Of a DNA stretch of 8,484 nt, positions 1 to 7,296 are shown piece after piece. A model generated the notes under the pieces. The model saw nothing but the letters and a program-made list of their open reading frames with translations. It ran no database searches and was not told where the DNA came from. Position 1 is the first letter of the stretch; each line of letters begins with the position of its first letter. The stretch comes from an uncultured Flavobacteriales bacterium (lineage in GTDB: Bacteria > Bacteroidota > Bacteroidia > Flavobacteriales_D > Crocinitomicaceae): contig CAJWCX010000035.1 of the NCBI GenBank assembly GCA_913031405.1, positions 1 to 8,484 on the forward strand, read 5' to 3'. Position numbers and translations under genes: made by a program.

Positions 1-1129
1 AAACTGGAATAGTAAAGAATTCAAAATTGGCGTTCTTGGAGCGGGGCAATTGGGAAGAATGTTGATTCAAGAGGCAGTCAATCTGAACATTCATCTTCAC
101 ATGATGGATTCTGATAAAAATGCTCCTTGTGCTTACATTTCAAGTAGCTTTACATGCGGATCTATAACCGATTATCAGTCCGTGCTTGATTTTGGTAAAG
201 ACAAAGACTTAATTACCGTAGAAATTGAAAACGTGAACATTGAAGCTCTTGAAGACCTTGAAAAAATGGGTATTCAAGTATATCCACAACCAAAAGTTTT
301 AAAAATCATAAAAGACAAAGGAACTCAAAAGGAGTTTTATAAAAATCACAATATTCCAAGTTCATCATTTGAGCTCTATGAAAATAAAAAAGCCTTAATG
401 AATTCAAACACGACCTTTCCCGCAATGCAGAAAATGAGGACAGGTGGGTATGATGGAAAAGGTGTTCAGGTTCTCAAAAACATTGATGATAGTTTTGAAG
501 GGCCCCATCTTATTGAAGAATTAATAGATTTCAGTAAGGAGTTATCCATCATTGTTTCCCGAAATCCATCTGGAGAGATCAGTACCTTTCCATCTGTAGA
601 ATGTGAATTTAATCCAGAGGCCAACTTGGTAGAATTTCTTTTTTCACCTGCAGATATATCAATAGAAATTGAAAACAAGGCAAAGCAAATTGCAACTGAT
701 GTAATTCAAAAATTGGATATGGTTGGACTATTGGCGGTGGAACTTTTTTTAACAAAAGAAGGTAATCTATTGGTCAATGAAATAGCGCCTCGCCCTCACA
801 ATAGCGGTCATCACACGATAGAATGCTGTCAGACCTCTCAATTTGCTCAGCATTTAAGAGCTATTCTTGATCTTCCTTTAGGAAGTACTGAATTGATCCA
901 ACCTGGCGCAATGATCAATCTACTAGGAGCTAAAGGACATAATGGAGTTGCGAAATACGACGGGCTTTCGGAATTGTTAAAGCACTCGAATGTTTTTCCT
1001 CATTTATATGGAAAAGAACAAACCAAGCCTTTTAGAAAAATGGGGCATATTACCATCACAGGAAAAACTTTAAAAGATGTCAAGATTAGAGCACAGCAGA
1101 TAAAGAACATCGTAAATATTATCGCATAA
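1..1129 (+). CDS. purK: N5-carboxyaminoimidazole ribonucleotide synthase PurK (5'-partial)
   Basis: This cytosolic ATP-grasp enzyme of de novo purine synthesis uses ATP and bicarbonate to convert AIR to N5-CAIR, which PurE then rearranges. The reading frame is open from base 2 to the left edge. The codons before the TTG at 50 encode GVLGAGQLGRM, the glycine-rich N-terminal loop of PurK, so TTG 50 is not the start and the true start lies just outside the window. About 375 residues are visible; E. coli PurK has 355, so only a few residues should be missing. Other family marks are the ITVEIENV strand, the ATP-grasp loop RTGGYDGKG (437-463), the metal/substrate segment NEIAPRPHNSGHHT (776-817) and the C-terminal YGK...RKMGHIT (1007-1054). 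All key residues look intact. No purE lies downstream; it may be upstream or elsewhere. Transcription should end at the hairpin directly after the stop. Confidence 0.96.
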   Translation, partial: NWNSKEFKIGVLGAGQLGRMLIQEAVNLNIHLHMMDSDKNAPCAYISSSFTCGSITDYQSVLDFGKDKDLITVEIENVNIEALEDLEKMGIQVYPQPKVLKIIKDKGTQKEFYKNHNIPSSSFELYENKKALMNSNTTFPAMQKMRTGGYDGKGVQVLKNIDDSFEGPHLIEELIDFSKELSIIVSRNPSGEISTFPSVECEFNPEANLVEFLFSPADISIEIENKAKQIATDVIQKLDMVGLLAVELFLTKEGNLLVNEIAPRPHNSGHHTIECCQTSQFAQHLRAILDLPLGSTELIQPGAMINLLGAKGHNGVAKYDGLSELLKHSNVFPHLYGKEQTKPFRKMGHITITGKTLKDVKIRAQQIKNIVNIIA

Positions 1130-1130
1130 A

Positions 1131-1152
1131 AAAAGCCACCAAAGTGGCTTTT
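1131..1152. terminator. Bidirectional intrinsic terminator between purK and the convergent secreted-protein gene
   Basis: A perfect 9-bp stem AAAAGCCAC / GTGGCTTTT (1131-1139 and 1144-1152) encloses a CAAA loop. It starts one base after the purK stop and lies about 18 bases beyond the stop of the reverse gene at 1171. Read forward, the GC part of the stem is followed by TTTT. Read in reverse, it is followed by seven T (1128-1134), so it can serve both convergent genes, more convincingly the reverse one. Confidence 0.8.
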
Positions 1153-1170
1153 AAAAAAAATCAAATCTCG

Positions 1171-3216
1171 TTACTGAACGACGAATTTCTTAATCAATTT
1201 AGACTGACTGGTTTTGTATTCAATCGAATACAGACCTTTAGCATATGTGCTTAAGTCTACTTCAAAGTTCCAAGAACCATTATTGATGTTTAAATCAAAA
1301 TGATGAACGAGCTGCCCTGCATAATTGTAAATTGAAATATTATTATCATCATCATTCAATGAGGTAATGGTTACGTTCAATACATCCGTTGCTGGATTTG
1401 GATAAATCTGAAGTGCATCATCGATATTGAACTCAAATGCTTCTCCATTACCCAAATTAGGCCCGAGCTCGTACCCATTATCTACTGCGGTAGAAATCGA
1501 TGTTGAACTCGCATTATCTACCCTTCCGGATGGATCCATGAGCATTCCAATGATATGTATATTGTTCTCATCCCAACCTGCAGGCAATGTGAATGAAAAG
1601 TTCGAAATATACTCTTCTCCTGCGTTGATTGAAGCTGGGAAACTATTTGAAGAACCTGTAAAACTTGGAGCAATAGATCTTGCTACATGGTCATATACCA
1701 TCTGTGAGGCTGGAACTGGATTGGGAAGCGCTTCGTATCCGCCCATAACACCATTACCGCCACCTGCATATGCATTTGATTGGTTGTATCCGCTATCAGT
1801 GCCAGTCACTCCATCTTCTGTCAAGGCACAAGCGACTTTATAACTATTACTTGCATTTTGAGAGAATGTAGATTTAACAGAAACCTCTAGAACTCTTGTT
1901 ACAGGATCCCATGTAGCTCCATTTAACAAAACTGCTGCAGGCTCCGTTTGCAATCTTTCAAGAAAATCAGCCGTCATTCCTGAAGGATCTACATCAGGGC
2001 CACGATCTACAACAGCGCTTGGATATCCCCCTATCAAAGATCCCATTCCTGAGTCATAAGTAGCATCGGTCATTGGATCTCCATTATGAACAGCAATTCC
2101 TATCCAATAGTCTTGGTAAGTGGCCTCAAACAAGTCCATGTAAACAGCACCTCTTGGACACCACTGGCACCAGGTCCCAGTGGCCTCTTCTCCAACCACT
2201 GCCTTGCCAGTTGCAGGAACAATCGGATCAATACTAATTGACTTAGAATCGTCACTTGAATCATCATCAACTGTGACTCCATTCACATTGGATATGGTCA
2301 CCGTTAAATCGTTATTACCAAGAACTGGGGTAAGCTGAATAGAAAAAGTATGCTCATAGGTATCAAGTGAGACCAAATTGAGACCAGTGATGTTTTCAGT
2401 CACATCATTACCATTATAGTTATAGGTTAAGTCAAAAGAGTTGATATCAATTTGACCTAAGTTTCTAGCTGTTGCAGTAACATCGTAGCTCAATCCAGCA
2501 ATACCATTTATTTGAGAAATAAAAGAAACACCACCATTTAACGCAGGTAAATTCGCTGGTAGATGTGTATAACTAATGTCATCTACATAAAATCCAGAAA
2601 CACCATTTCCTCCTTGACCTACTGGATTCACAGGATAAAGATCCAAGATTCCTATCTGACCGGTTGGATTGGAGAATGTTCCCTGAGAAACGTTATCTAT
2701 AAAAAGCTCCCAAACATTAGAAGTTAAATCCATTTCGATTCTCATATTGAACCACTGGGCCATTGGATAATTGGCATTGATATATGGTGTATTTTGATTA
2801 GAAAGCTTCAAGGTTCCATCTTGTAGCATGTAGCAATCCATAGCCCATATCTCAGCAACTACAAGAGTACCCTGAAGGTTGAAATAGGCACCCTTTCCGG
2901 ATTCCACGAAAAAATTAGCTTCAAAAGAAAAATTTCCTGAGTTGTATACTTGATCGAAAGGCAAAACCACATCTTGCGGACCACCATTTGCAGATGTGGA
3001 AGAAAAATAGATGGATTGATTCCCGCTACTGGCATTATCAGCGTTAATAGTCACATCTTCTGCTCCTCCCTCTGTCCCACTCCAGGTGGTCCAGTCTGCT
3101 GAACTTGAACCCAAGTATGAACCTACAGCATAAGATTCAAAATCATCCGTAAATGATTGAGCAAATATGGTACTTGATGCGACCACGGACACTAAAAATA
3201 AAATTGATTTTTTCAT
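1171..3216 (-). CDS. T9SS-exported protein with LamG-like and Omp28 thioredoxin-like domains
   Basis: A 681-residue secreted protein. Residues 1-19/20 are a Sec signal peptide (MKKSILFL... ending IFAQ). Residues ~21-217 look like a LamG/concanavalin-like jelly roll: it opens with DDFESY, has WFNMRIEMD and LFIDN strands, and ends FYVDDISY. Residues ~226-315 resemble a CARDB/Ig-like domain, followed by an Asp/Ser linker (DDDSSDDSKS). Residues ~335-430 match the Omp28 family thioredoxin-like fold, with GEEATGTWCQWCPRG (Cys350, Cys353) and a probable cis-Pro in GGYPSAVVDR. Residues ~430-575 form the beta-rich Omp28 remainder. Residues ~601-681 are a type A T9SS sorting domain (LQIYPNPATDVLNV ... 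KGLYSIEY ... KKFVV). By family rules it should cross the outer membrane by type IX secretion and be released or surface-anchored. The CxxC suggests thiol-disulfide chemistry, but neither activity nor ligand can be read from the sequence. The ATG start is set by the signal peptide. It is monocistronic and shares the terminator at 1131-1152. Confidence 0.9.
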   Translation of the reverse strand: MKKSILFLVSVVASSTIFAQSFTDDFESYAVGSYLGSSSADWTTWSGTEGGAEDVTINADNASSGNQSIYFSSTSANGGPQDVVLPFDQVYNSGNFSFEANFFVESGKGAYFNLQGTLVVAEIWAMDCYMLQDGTLKLSNQNTPYINANYPMAQWFNMRIEMDLTSNVWELFIDNVSQGTFSNPTGQIGILDLYPVNPVGQGGNGVSGFYVDDISYTHLPANLPALNGGVSFISQINGIAGLSYDVTATARNLGQIDINSFDLTYNYNGNDVTENITGLNLVSLDTYEHTFSIQLTPVLGNNDLTVTISNVNGVTVDDDSSDDSKSISIDPIVPATGKAVVGEEATGTWCQWCPRGAVYMDLFEATYQDYWIGIAVHNGDPMTDATYDSGMGSLIGGYPSAVVDRGPDVDPSGMTADFLERLQTEPAAVLLNGATWDPVTRVLEVSVKSTFSQNASNSYKVACALTEDGVTGTDSGYNQSNAYAGGGNGVMGGYEALPNPVPASQMVYDHVARSIAPSFTGSSNSFPASINAGEEYISNFSFTLPAGWDENNIHIIGMLMDPSGRVDNASSTSISTAVDNGYELGPNLGNGEAFEFNIDDALQIYPNPATDVLNVTITSLNDDDNNISIYNYAGQLVHHFDLNINNGSWNFEVDLSTYAKGLYSIEYKTSQSKLIKKFVVQ

Positions 3217-3281
3217 TACGTTGTGTATTTTTTAGAGTTTTTGTTATGTTTTCTACGGTTGAAAAGAAATTTTAATGTTAA

Positions 3282-3289
3282 CAAATATG
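3282..3289 (-). promoter_or_regulatory. Weak candidate -7 element for the secreted-protein gene
   Basis: On the reverse strand this reads CATATTTG, one mismatch from the Bacteroidota -7 consensus TAnnTTTG. It would give a leader of roughly 60 bases before the ATG at 3216. No TTG-type -33 element sits at the usual distance, and the region is AT-rich, so a chance match is quite possible. Confidence 0.2.
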
Positions 3290-3307
3290 AGGATTTTATT
3301 TTAGAAT

Positions 3308-3315
3308 TACATTTG
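3308..3315 (+). promoter_or_regulatory. Candidate Bacteroidota -7 element for the peptide transporter gene
   Basis: TACATTTG is an exact match to TAnnTTTG and lies in the 180-bp divergent intergenic region (3217-3396). It would give a leader of about 75 bases before the ATG at 3397. I see no TTG/TTTG -33 element about 19-23 bases upstream, so support rests on the -7 match and its position alone. The rest of this intergenic region holds only AT-rich runs, including a nine-T tract near 3351-3359. Confidence 0.35.
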
Positions 3316-3396
3316 CCATGAACAATTCCCGGATTTATATGTTAGCCACATTTTTTTTTAGTAAATTCGACCCTTAATATTTTAAAATTCAAAATA

Positions 3397-5619
3397 ATGA
3401 ATCCAGATTATCAATTAATGTTAATTGCTTGGGCAGCTGTGGCGGCTTGGGTGGCGTTTGTCATTTTTACAAACCGGAAAATACATCCAAAAGCTTTGTT
3501 CGCTTTATTCATGGTTGAATTGTGGGAACGATTCAGCTATTACGGAATGCGTGCTTTACTGATTCTATACATGACAGCAAGCGTTATCGATGGTGGTTTT
3601 GCCTTTGACGATGCTAAAGCATATGGAATATATGGAGCCTATGGAGCCCTTGTGTATTTAACTCCTCTAATAGGGGGTTACTTTGCTGATAAATTAGTTG
3701 GATTTAGAAAGGCCATTGTATGGGGAGCAATTCTCATGGCAATAGGTCAATTCACCTTATTTTTAAGTGGTAATACAAATGAGGTTTCCTTTTATATTGG
3801 TCTAGCTATTTTGGTAGTAGGGAATGGATTCTTTAAACCTAACATATCTAGTATGATTGGGCGCTTCTATGAAGAAGGTGACAAAAGAAGAGATGGTGCC
3901 TTTACCCTTTTTTATATGGGGATTAACATGGGGGCGTTTCTTGCTCCATTGACGTGTGGAGCGATTGGTGAAAATGAGGGATGGTCATACGGTTTCCTTA
4001 CTGCGGGTGTTGGAATGGTCATCGGTTATCTTGTATTCGTATGGGCACAAAAACAAGGCATGTACGGAGAGGTTGGAAAAGGTCCTGATGTAGAAGCCAC
4101 CAAGTCAGTGGTTCCAGGAATATCAAATAAACTTCTGCCTCTTGTTGCTTCTGCATTAATGATTGTATTGGCGTCAACATTAATTGTATACAACGACATC
4201 GTTGACCTCATTTTACTGCTACTCTCTGTGTTTGTTATTGGATATCTCTTGTATGAGGCAAGTAAGATGGAAATTAAGGCAAAACAACGCATATGGGTTG
4301 TAGTGGTGTTGCTCTTTTTTACCACAACTTTCTGGACCTTCTTTGAGCTTGCTGGATCAGCATTGAGCTTATTCACAGCGCGAAATGTAGATAGAACATT
4401 ATTCGGATACGAAATTAAAACCACCTTTTTTCAATCTTTTAACCCTCTATTTATTATGCTTTTTGCCCCTATCTTTTCATGGATATGGATTAAGCTTTCG
4501 AACATGAACAAGGAACCCGCAGCTCCTTATAAATTTGGTTTGGGACTTGTTCTCTTAGGTCTTGGATTTCTTGCTTTGAATTTGGGGGGAGCCTCTGCAT
4601 CAGCTGGTATGATTCCAGCTATTTTTATGGTACTATTATACCTCTTGCATACGATTGGTGAATTGACCTTATCACCTGTTGGATTATCCTTGGTAACAAA
4701 ACTTTCACCTCGCCATATGGTCGGGTTTCTTATGGGAATATGGTTACTTTCATCTTCTCTTGCACACCAAGGTGGAAAACATATTGCCAAACTGACCACA
4801 GTAAATGAAAAAACAATAGTAGAAAGTGAATCCTTTCAGAAATCACAAATGGATGAAGACATCAAAGCCTTGCTATTAACGGATCAATTCAAAAAAGAAT
4901 TAGAGGAAGGATCAGTTGAAGATGTATTAACAGATTCCGCATTTCTTGCCGTGTTGAATGCAAAACAAGACATAAAATACAGTGTATCAACTATTGTTTA
5001 TCCTGATTCGATTCAAGATAAAGATACCATGCTAATATTGAATTACTTAACAGAAGGAAAAGCCATATTTGATACTTTGGCAAACAAACAAGAAGCCGAT
5101 ATATTTTACGCTGAGAAAAATGACTTTCAACTCTCTTTAAAAAATATGATTGGCGATACTAATATGGTTGGCGATACTAAATGGAAAAATCACGACGACA
5201 TAAGGTTAGAGCTATCGAAAATTGATACAATCAACAATTTAGATAGTATTCTTACTGATTTAGACTTCATTAGACGAGTAAATTCTAAATTTGGTATATC
5301 AGAAGTAAAAATAATGGATCGTTTTACTGAAGCTAATAAATATAGCGGAAGTAAAAAAGAACAAATGTTAAAAGGCGCCACTGTCAATTATATATCTCTG
5401 AAACAAAATACAGTTAATTCATCTGTACAAAGTGAAAAAGAACTTGAATCTCTTTTGAAAAAATCCCCGGGAACGGCGGTAATTAATTCGATTCGACAAG
5501 AATCACTGAATAAAGGATTAGGTGTATTCGAAATGTTAGGTTTCATTGCTATTGCATGTGGTATTCTACTGTTTATCATTGGTGGACCAATCAAAAAATG
5601 GATGCACGGCATCAACTAA
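3397..5619 (+). CDS. POT/PTR-family proton-coupled peptide transporter with large periplasmic insert
   Basis: A 740-residue inner-membrane MFS protein predicted to import di- or tripeptides with protons. Family marks are the TM1 motif ELWER (E41xxE44R45), the TM4 segment GFFKPN with conserved Lys147, the PTR2 signature LFYMGINMGA (171-180), the FWTFFE helix of TM7 (312-317), and GELTLSPVGLS of TM10 with Glu422. The residues linked to proton and peptide binding in the family are therefore present. Helices HA/HB of bacterial POTs fit ~245-287. Two oddities stand out. A hydrophobic helix at ~6-25 precedes the usual N-terminus. Residues ~460-707, between TM11 and TM12 (709-730), form a charged, largely helical insert without Cys, where relatives usually have a short loop; typical bacterial POTs are ~450-520 residues. 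By normal topology this insert faces the periplasm. Substrate range is inferred from the family only. The ATG follows an A-rich stretch with no Shine-Dalgarno; a strong terminator follows the gene. Confidence 0.93.
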   Translation: MNPDYQLMLIAWAAVAAWVAFVIFTNRKIHPKALFALFMVELWERFSYYGMRALLILYMTASVIDGGFAFDDAKAYGIYGAYGALVYLTPLIGGYFADKLVGFRKAIVWGAILMAIGQFTLFLSGNTNEVSFYIGLAILVVGNGFFKPNISSMIGRFYEEGDKRRDGAFTLFYMGINMGAFLAPLTCGAIGENEGWSYGFLTAGVGMVIGYLVFVWAQKQGMYGEVGKGPDVEATKSVVPGISNKLLPLVASALMIVLASTLIVYNDIVDLILLLLSVFVIGYLLYEASKMEIKAKQRIWVVVVLLFFTTTFWTFFELAGSALSLFTARNVDRTLFGYEIKTTFFQSFNPLFIMLFAPIFSWIWIKLSNMNKEPAAPYKFGLGLVLLGLGFLALNLGGASASAGMIPAIFMVLLYLLHTIGELTLSPVGLSLVTKLSPRHMVGFLMGIWLLSSSLAHQGGKHIAKLTTVNEKTIVESESFQKSQMDEDIKALLLTDQFKKELEEGSVEDVLTDSAFLAVLNAKQDIKYSVSTIVYPDSIQDKDTMLILNYLTEGKAIFDTLANKQEADIFYAEKNDFQLSLKNMIGDTNMVGDTKWKNHDDIRLELSKIDTINNLDSILTDLDFIRRVNSKFGISEVKIMDRFTEANKYSGSKKEQMLKGATVNYISLKQNTVNSSVQSEKELESLLKKSPGTAVINSIRQESLNKGLGVFEMLGFIAIACGILLFIIGGPIKKWMHGIN
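5146..5181 (+). repeat. Two-copy 18-bp in-frame tandem repeat inside the transporter insert
   Basis: Units 5146-5163 and 5164-5181 differ at two of 18 bases and encode MIGDTN and MVGDTK (residues 584-595). The 13-base core TTGGCGATACTAA is identical in both. It looks like a recent in-frame duplication in a loop of the hydrophilic insert, with no frame effect. Confidence 0.85.
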
Positions 5620-5634
5620 AAAAACATTACAGAT

Positions 5635-5663
5635 AAAAGGCTGCTTTACGCAGCTTTTTTTTT
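5635..5663 (+). terminator. Intrinsic terminator after the peptide transporter gene
   Basis: A 10-bp stem (5635-5644 with 5650-5659, one G-T pair) has a GC-rich core GCTGC/GCAGC and a TTTAC loop. It is followed by an uninterrupted T tract at 5655-5663, part of which pairs with the A run of the left arm. It begins 16 bases after the stop codon and should separate the transporter from the next forward gene. Confidence 0.88.
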
Positions 5664-5687
5664 CAAAAACTTCTATTTGTGAGAATT

Positions 5688-7295
5688 ATGAAAACTACTT
5701 TTAGCCTAATAGTAATTGTCCTTATGTCATTTCATTATCGTTCTCAAACGCATTTAGAAATGGTACACGAAAAAAATATTGACACCACCATTGAGGCAGT
5801 TTCATTTCATGATTTAGAGGAATTGTATTATGCCTCTGAACATCCAGACCTAAAAATAACCTTTGATACTCTTTATGATTATCAAATATATTTTGATGGA
5901 AAAAATACGGGTTTGTTGTCCAACCGCGATATTTATCTTAAAAAATTAAAAAGAGGAGATCACAATATCACCTTAAAAAAGAAGGGAAACAAGAAGGAAA
6001 TTCTCATCAGTAAAAATATCAAAATAAAGCCTGCACCTCCCTGGTTTGATAACGATGCGACAGTGCTGGGGATTCTTATGATTGCTCTTTTTATTGTATT
6101 TAGAACCTACAACAGTGATCGCAGCTATTTTAAGAAATTCTATAAGTTTGTTCCAGCCCTTTTAATGTGTTATTTTATTCCTGCAGCTTTGAATTCTTTT
6201 GGTATCATCTCATCTGAGGAATCTGAACTTTATTTTATAGCATCTCGTTATTTACTACCTGCCAGCTTGATTCTTTTGTGCTTAAGTATTGATATTCCTG
6301 CGATAAAAAGATTGGGATCAAAGGCCATTATTATGTTCTTTGCGGCAACTGCTGGAATCGTTCTTGGTGGGCCTTTTGCCCTTTGGCTCGTTTCTTTAAT
6401 CTCTCCCGATGTATTGAATGATGAAATATGGCGTGGATTATCTACCGTAGCTGGATCTTGGATTGGTGGTGGTGCCAATCAAGCCGCTATGAAAGAAATT
6501 TACGGTGCTAGTGACCAAATATTTTCCGCCATGATTATTGTTGATGTTTTTGTGGCCAATCTATTTATGTCCATTCTGTTATTTGGTATTGGTTACAACA
6601 AGAAACTCAATCGTTTTTTCAAGGCGGATGATAGTGCCATAGAAAACCTAAAGTCCAAAATGGAAAGTTTCCAAGCCGGTGTCACGAGAGTAGCTACTTT
6701 CAATGACATGATTTATATGTTGGGAATCACCTTCTTTTTTGTTGGAATGGCGCATTTAGGGGCTGATATCCTTGCTCCAATGATTTCCCAATCTTTGGAA
6801 ACCATGACCAACTTGGATGCCGCCCGATTACTCAAGCAGTTTGGTAATTCATTCTTTTGGCTAGTGGTTTTGTCTACTGTTTTTGGTGTTTATCTTTCTT
6901 TTACAAAATACCGGAATTTTGAAGGGGTAGGTGCATCAAAAATGGGCAGTCTATTCCTATATGTATTGGTGGCAACCATCGGAATGAAAATGGATGTCAT
7001 GGAGCTTATTGCCAATTGGGGCGTCTTCAAATTCTTACTTTCTATCGGTCTAATATGGATCACAGTACATGCTTTGTTTTTGTTTGTGGTGGCGAAAATC
7101 ATCAAAGCACCATTCTTTTATGTGGCAGTAGGTAGCCAAGCCAACGTAGGTGGCGCTGCTTCTGCTCCCATTGTTGCTGGTGCATTTAGTCCTTCTTTGG
7201 CCCCTGTGGGCGTTTTATTGGCTGTTTTAGGGTATGCGGTAGGAACCTTTGGTGCAATTATATGTACCATCATGATGAAATCATTAGCTGGTTAG
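5688..7295 (+). CDS. DUF819 family membrane protein with N-terminal signal peptide and periplasmic domain
   Basis: A 535-residue multi-spanning inner-membrane protein. ATG 5688 is preferred over GTG 5679 because it directly starts a signal peptide (MKTTFSLIVIVLMSFHYRSQ). Residues ~21-118 are soluble and beta-rich. The run YQIYFDGKNTG...LKRGDHNITLKKKG resembles a PEGA-type unit, and the segment ends KPAPPWFDN, somewhat like the end of Y_Y_Y domains. The first core helix is ~124-138. The rest matches DUF819 (PF05684; uncharacterised, transporter-like, YjcL of Bacillus), with its two paired signatures GSWIGGGANQAA (257-268) and GSQANVGGAASAP (482-494) and the tail LAVLGYAVGTFGA (511-523). DUF819 proteins are usually about 380-420 residues, which fits the core here without the extension. 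A soluble loop at ~303-335 separates the two halves. Transport function and substrate are not known. A terminator separates it from the gene upstream, and no good promoter is visible in the remaining 24 bases. No terminator follows its stop. Confidence 0.88.
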   Translation: MKTTFSLIVIVLMSFHYRSQTHLEMVHEKNIDTTIEAVSFHDLEELYYASEHPDLKITFDTLYDYQIYFDGKNTGLLSNRDIYLKKLKRGDHNITLKKKGNKKEILISKNIKIKPAPPWFDNDATVLGILMIALFIVFRTYNSDRSYFKKFYKFVPALLMCYFIPAALNSFGIISSEESELYFIASRYLLPASLILLCLSIDIPAIKRLGSKAIIMFFAATAGIVLGGPFALWLVSLISPDVLNDEIWRGLSTVAGSWIGGGANQAAMKEIYGASDQIFSAMIIVDVFVANLFMSILLFGIGYNKKLNRFFKADDSAIENLKSKMESFQAGVTRVATFNDMIYMLGITFFFVGMAHLGADILAPMISQSLETMTNLDAARLLKQFGNSFFWLVVLSTVFGVYLSFTKYRNFEGVGASKMGSLFLYVLVATIGMKMDVMELIANWGVFKFLLSIGLIWITVHALFLFVVAKIIKAPFFYVAVGSQANVGGAASAPIVAGAFSPSLAPVGVLLAVLGYAVGTFGAIICTIMMKSLAG

Positions 7296-7296
7296 A

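Noticed and set aside
50..52. TTG as the start codon of purK
   Set aside because: It falls inside the conserved GVLGAGQLGRM loop; in-frame codons back to base 2 encode the rest of that motif, so the gene begins outside the window.
1427..1843. Forward open frame of 138 codons opposite the secreted-protein gene
   Set aside because: It is antisense to a well-supported multidomain gene, has no recognisable domain, and is explained by the codon pattern of the real gene.
5672..5679. TCTATTTG as a -7 element just before the DUF819 gene
   Set aside because: One mismatch at a key position, no -33 element, and the upstream space is occupied by the terminator hairpin and T tract; too weak to annotate.
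5679..5687. GTG at 5679 as the start of the DUF819 gene
   Set aside because: It adds only three residues ahead of an ATG that directly begins a typical signal peptide; ATG 5688 is the simpler choice.
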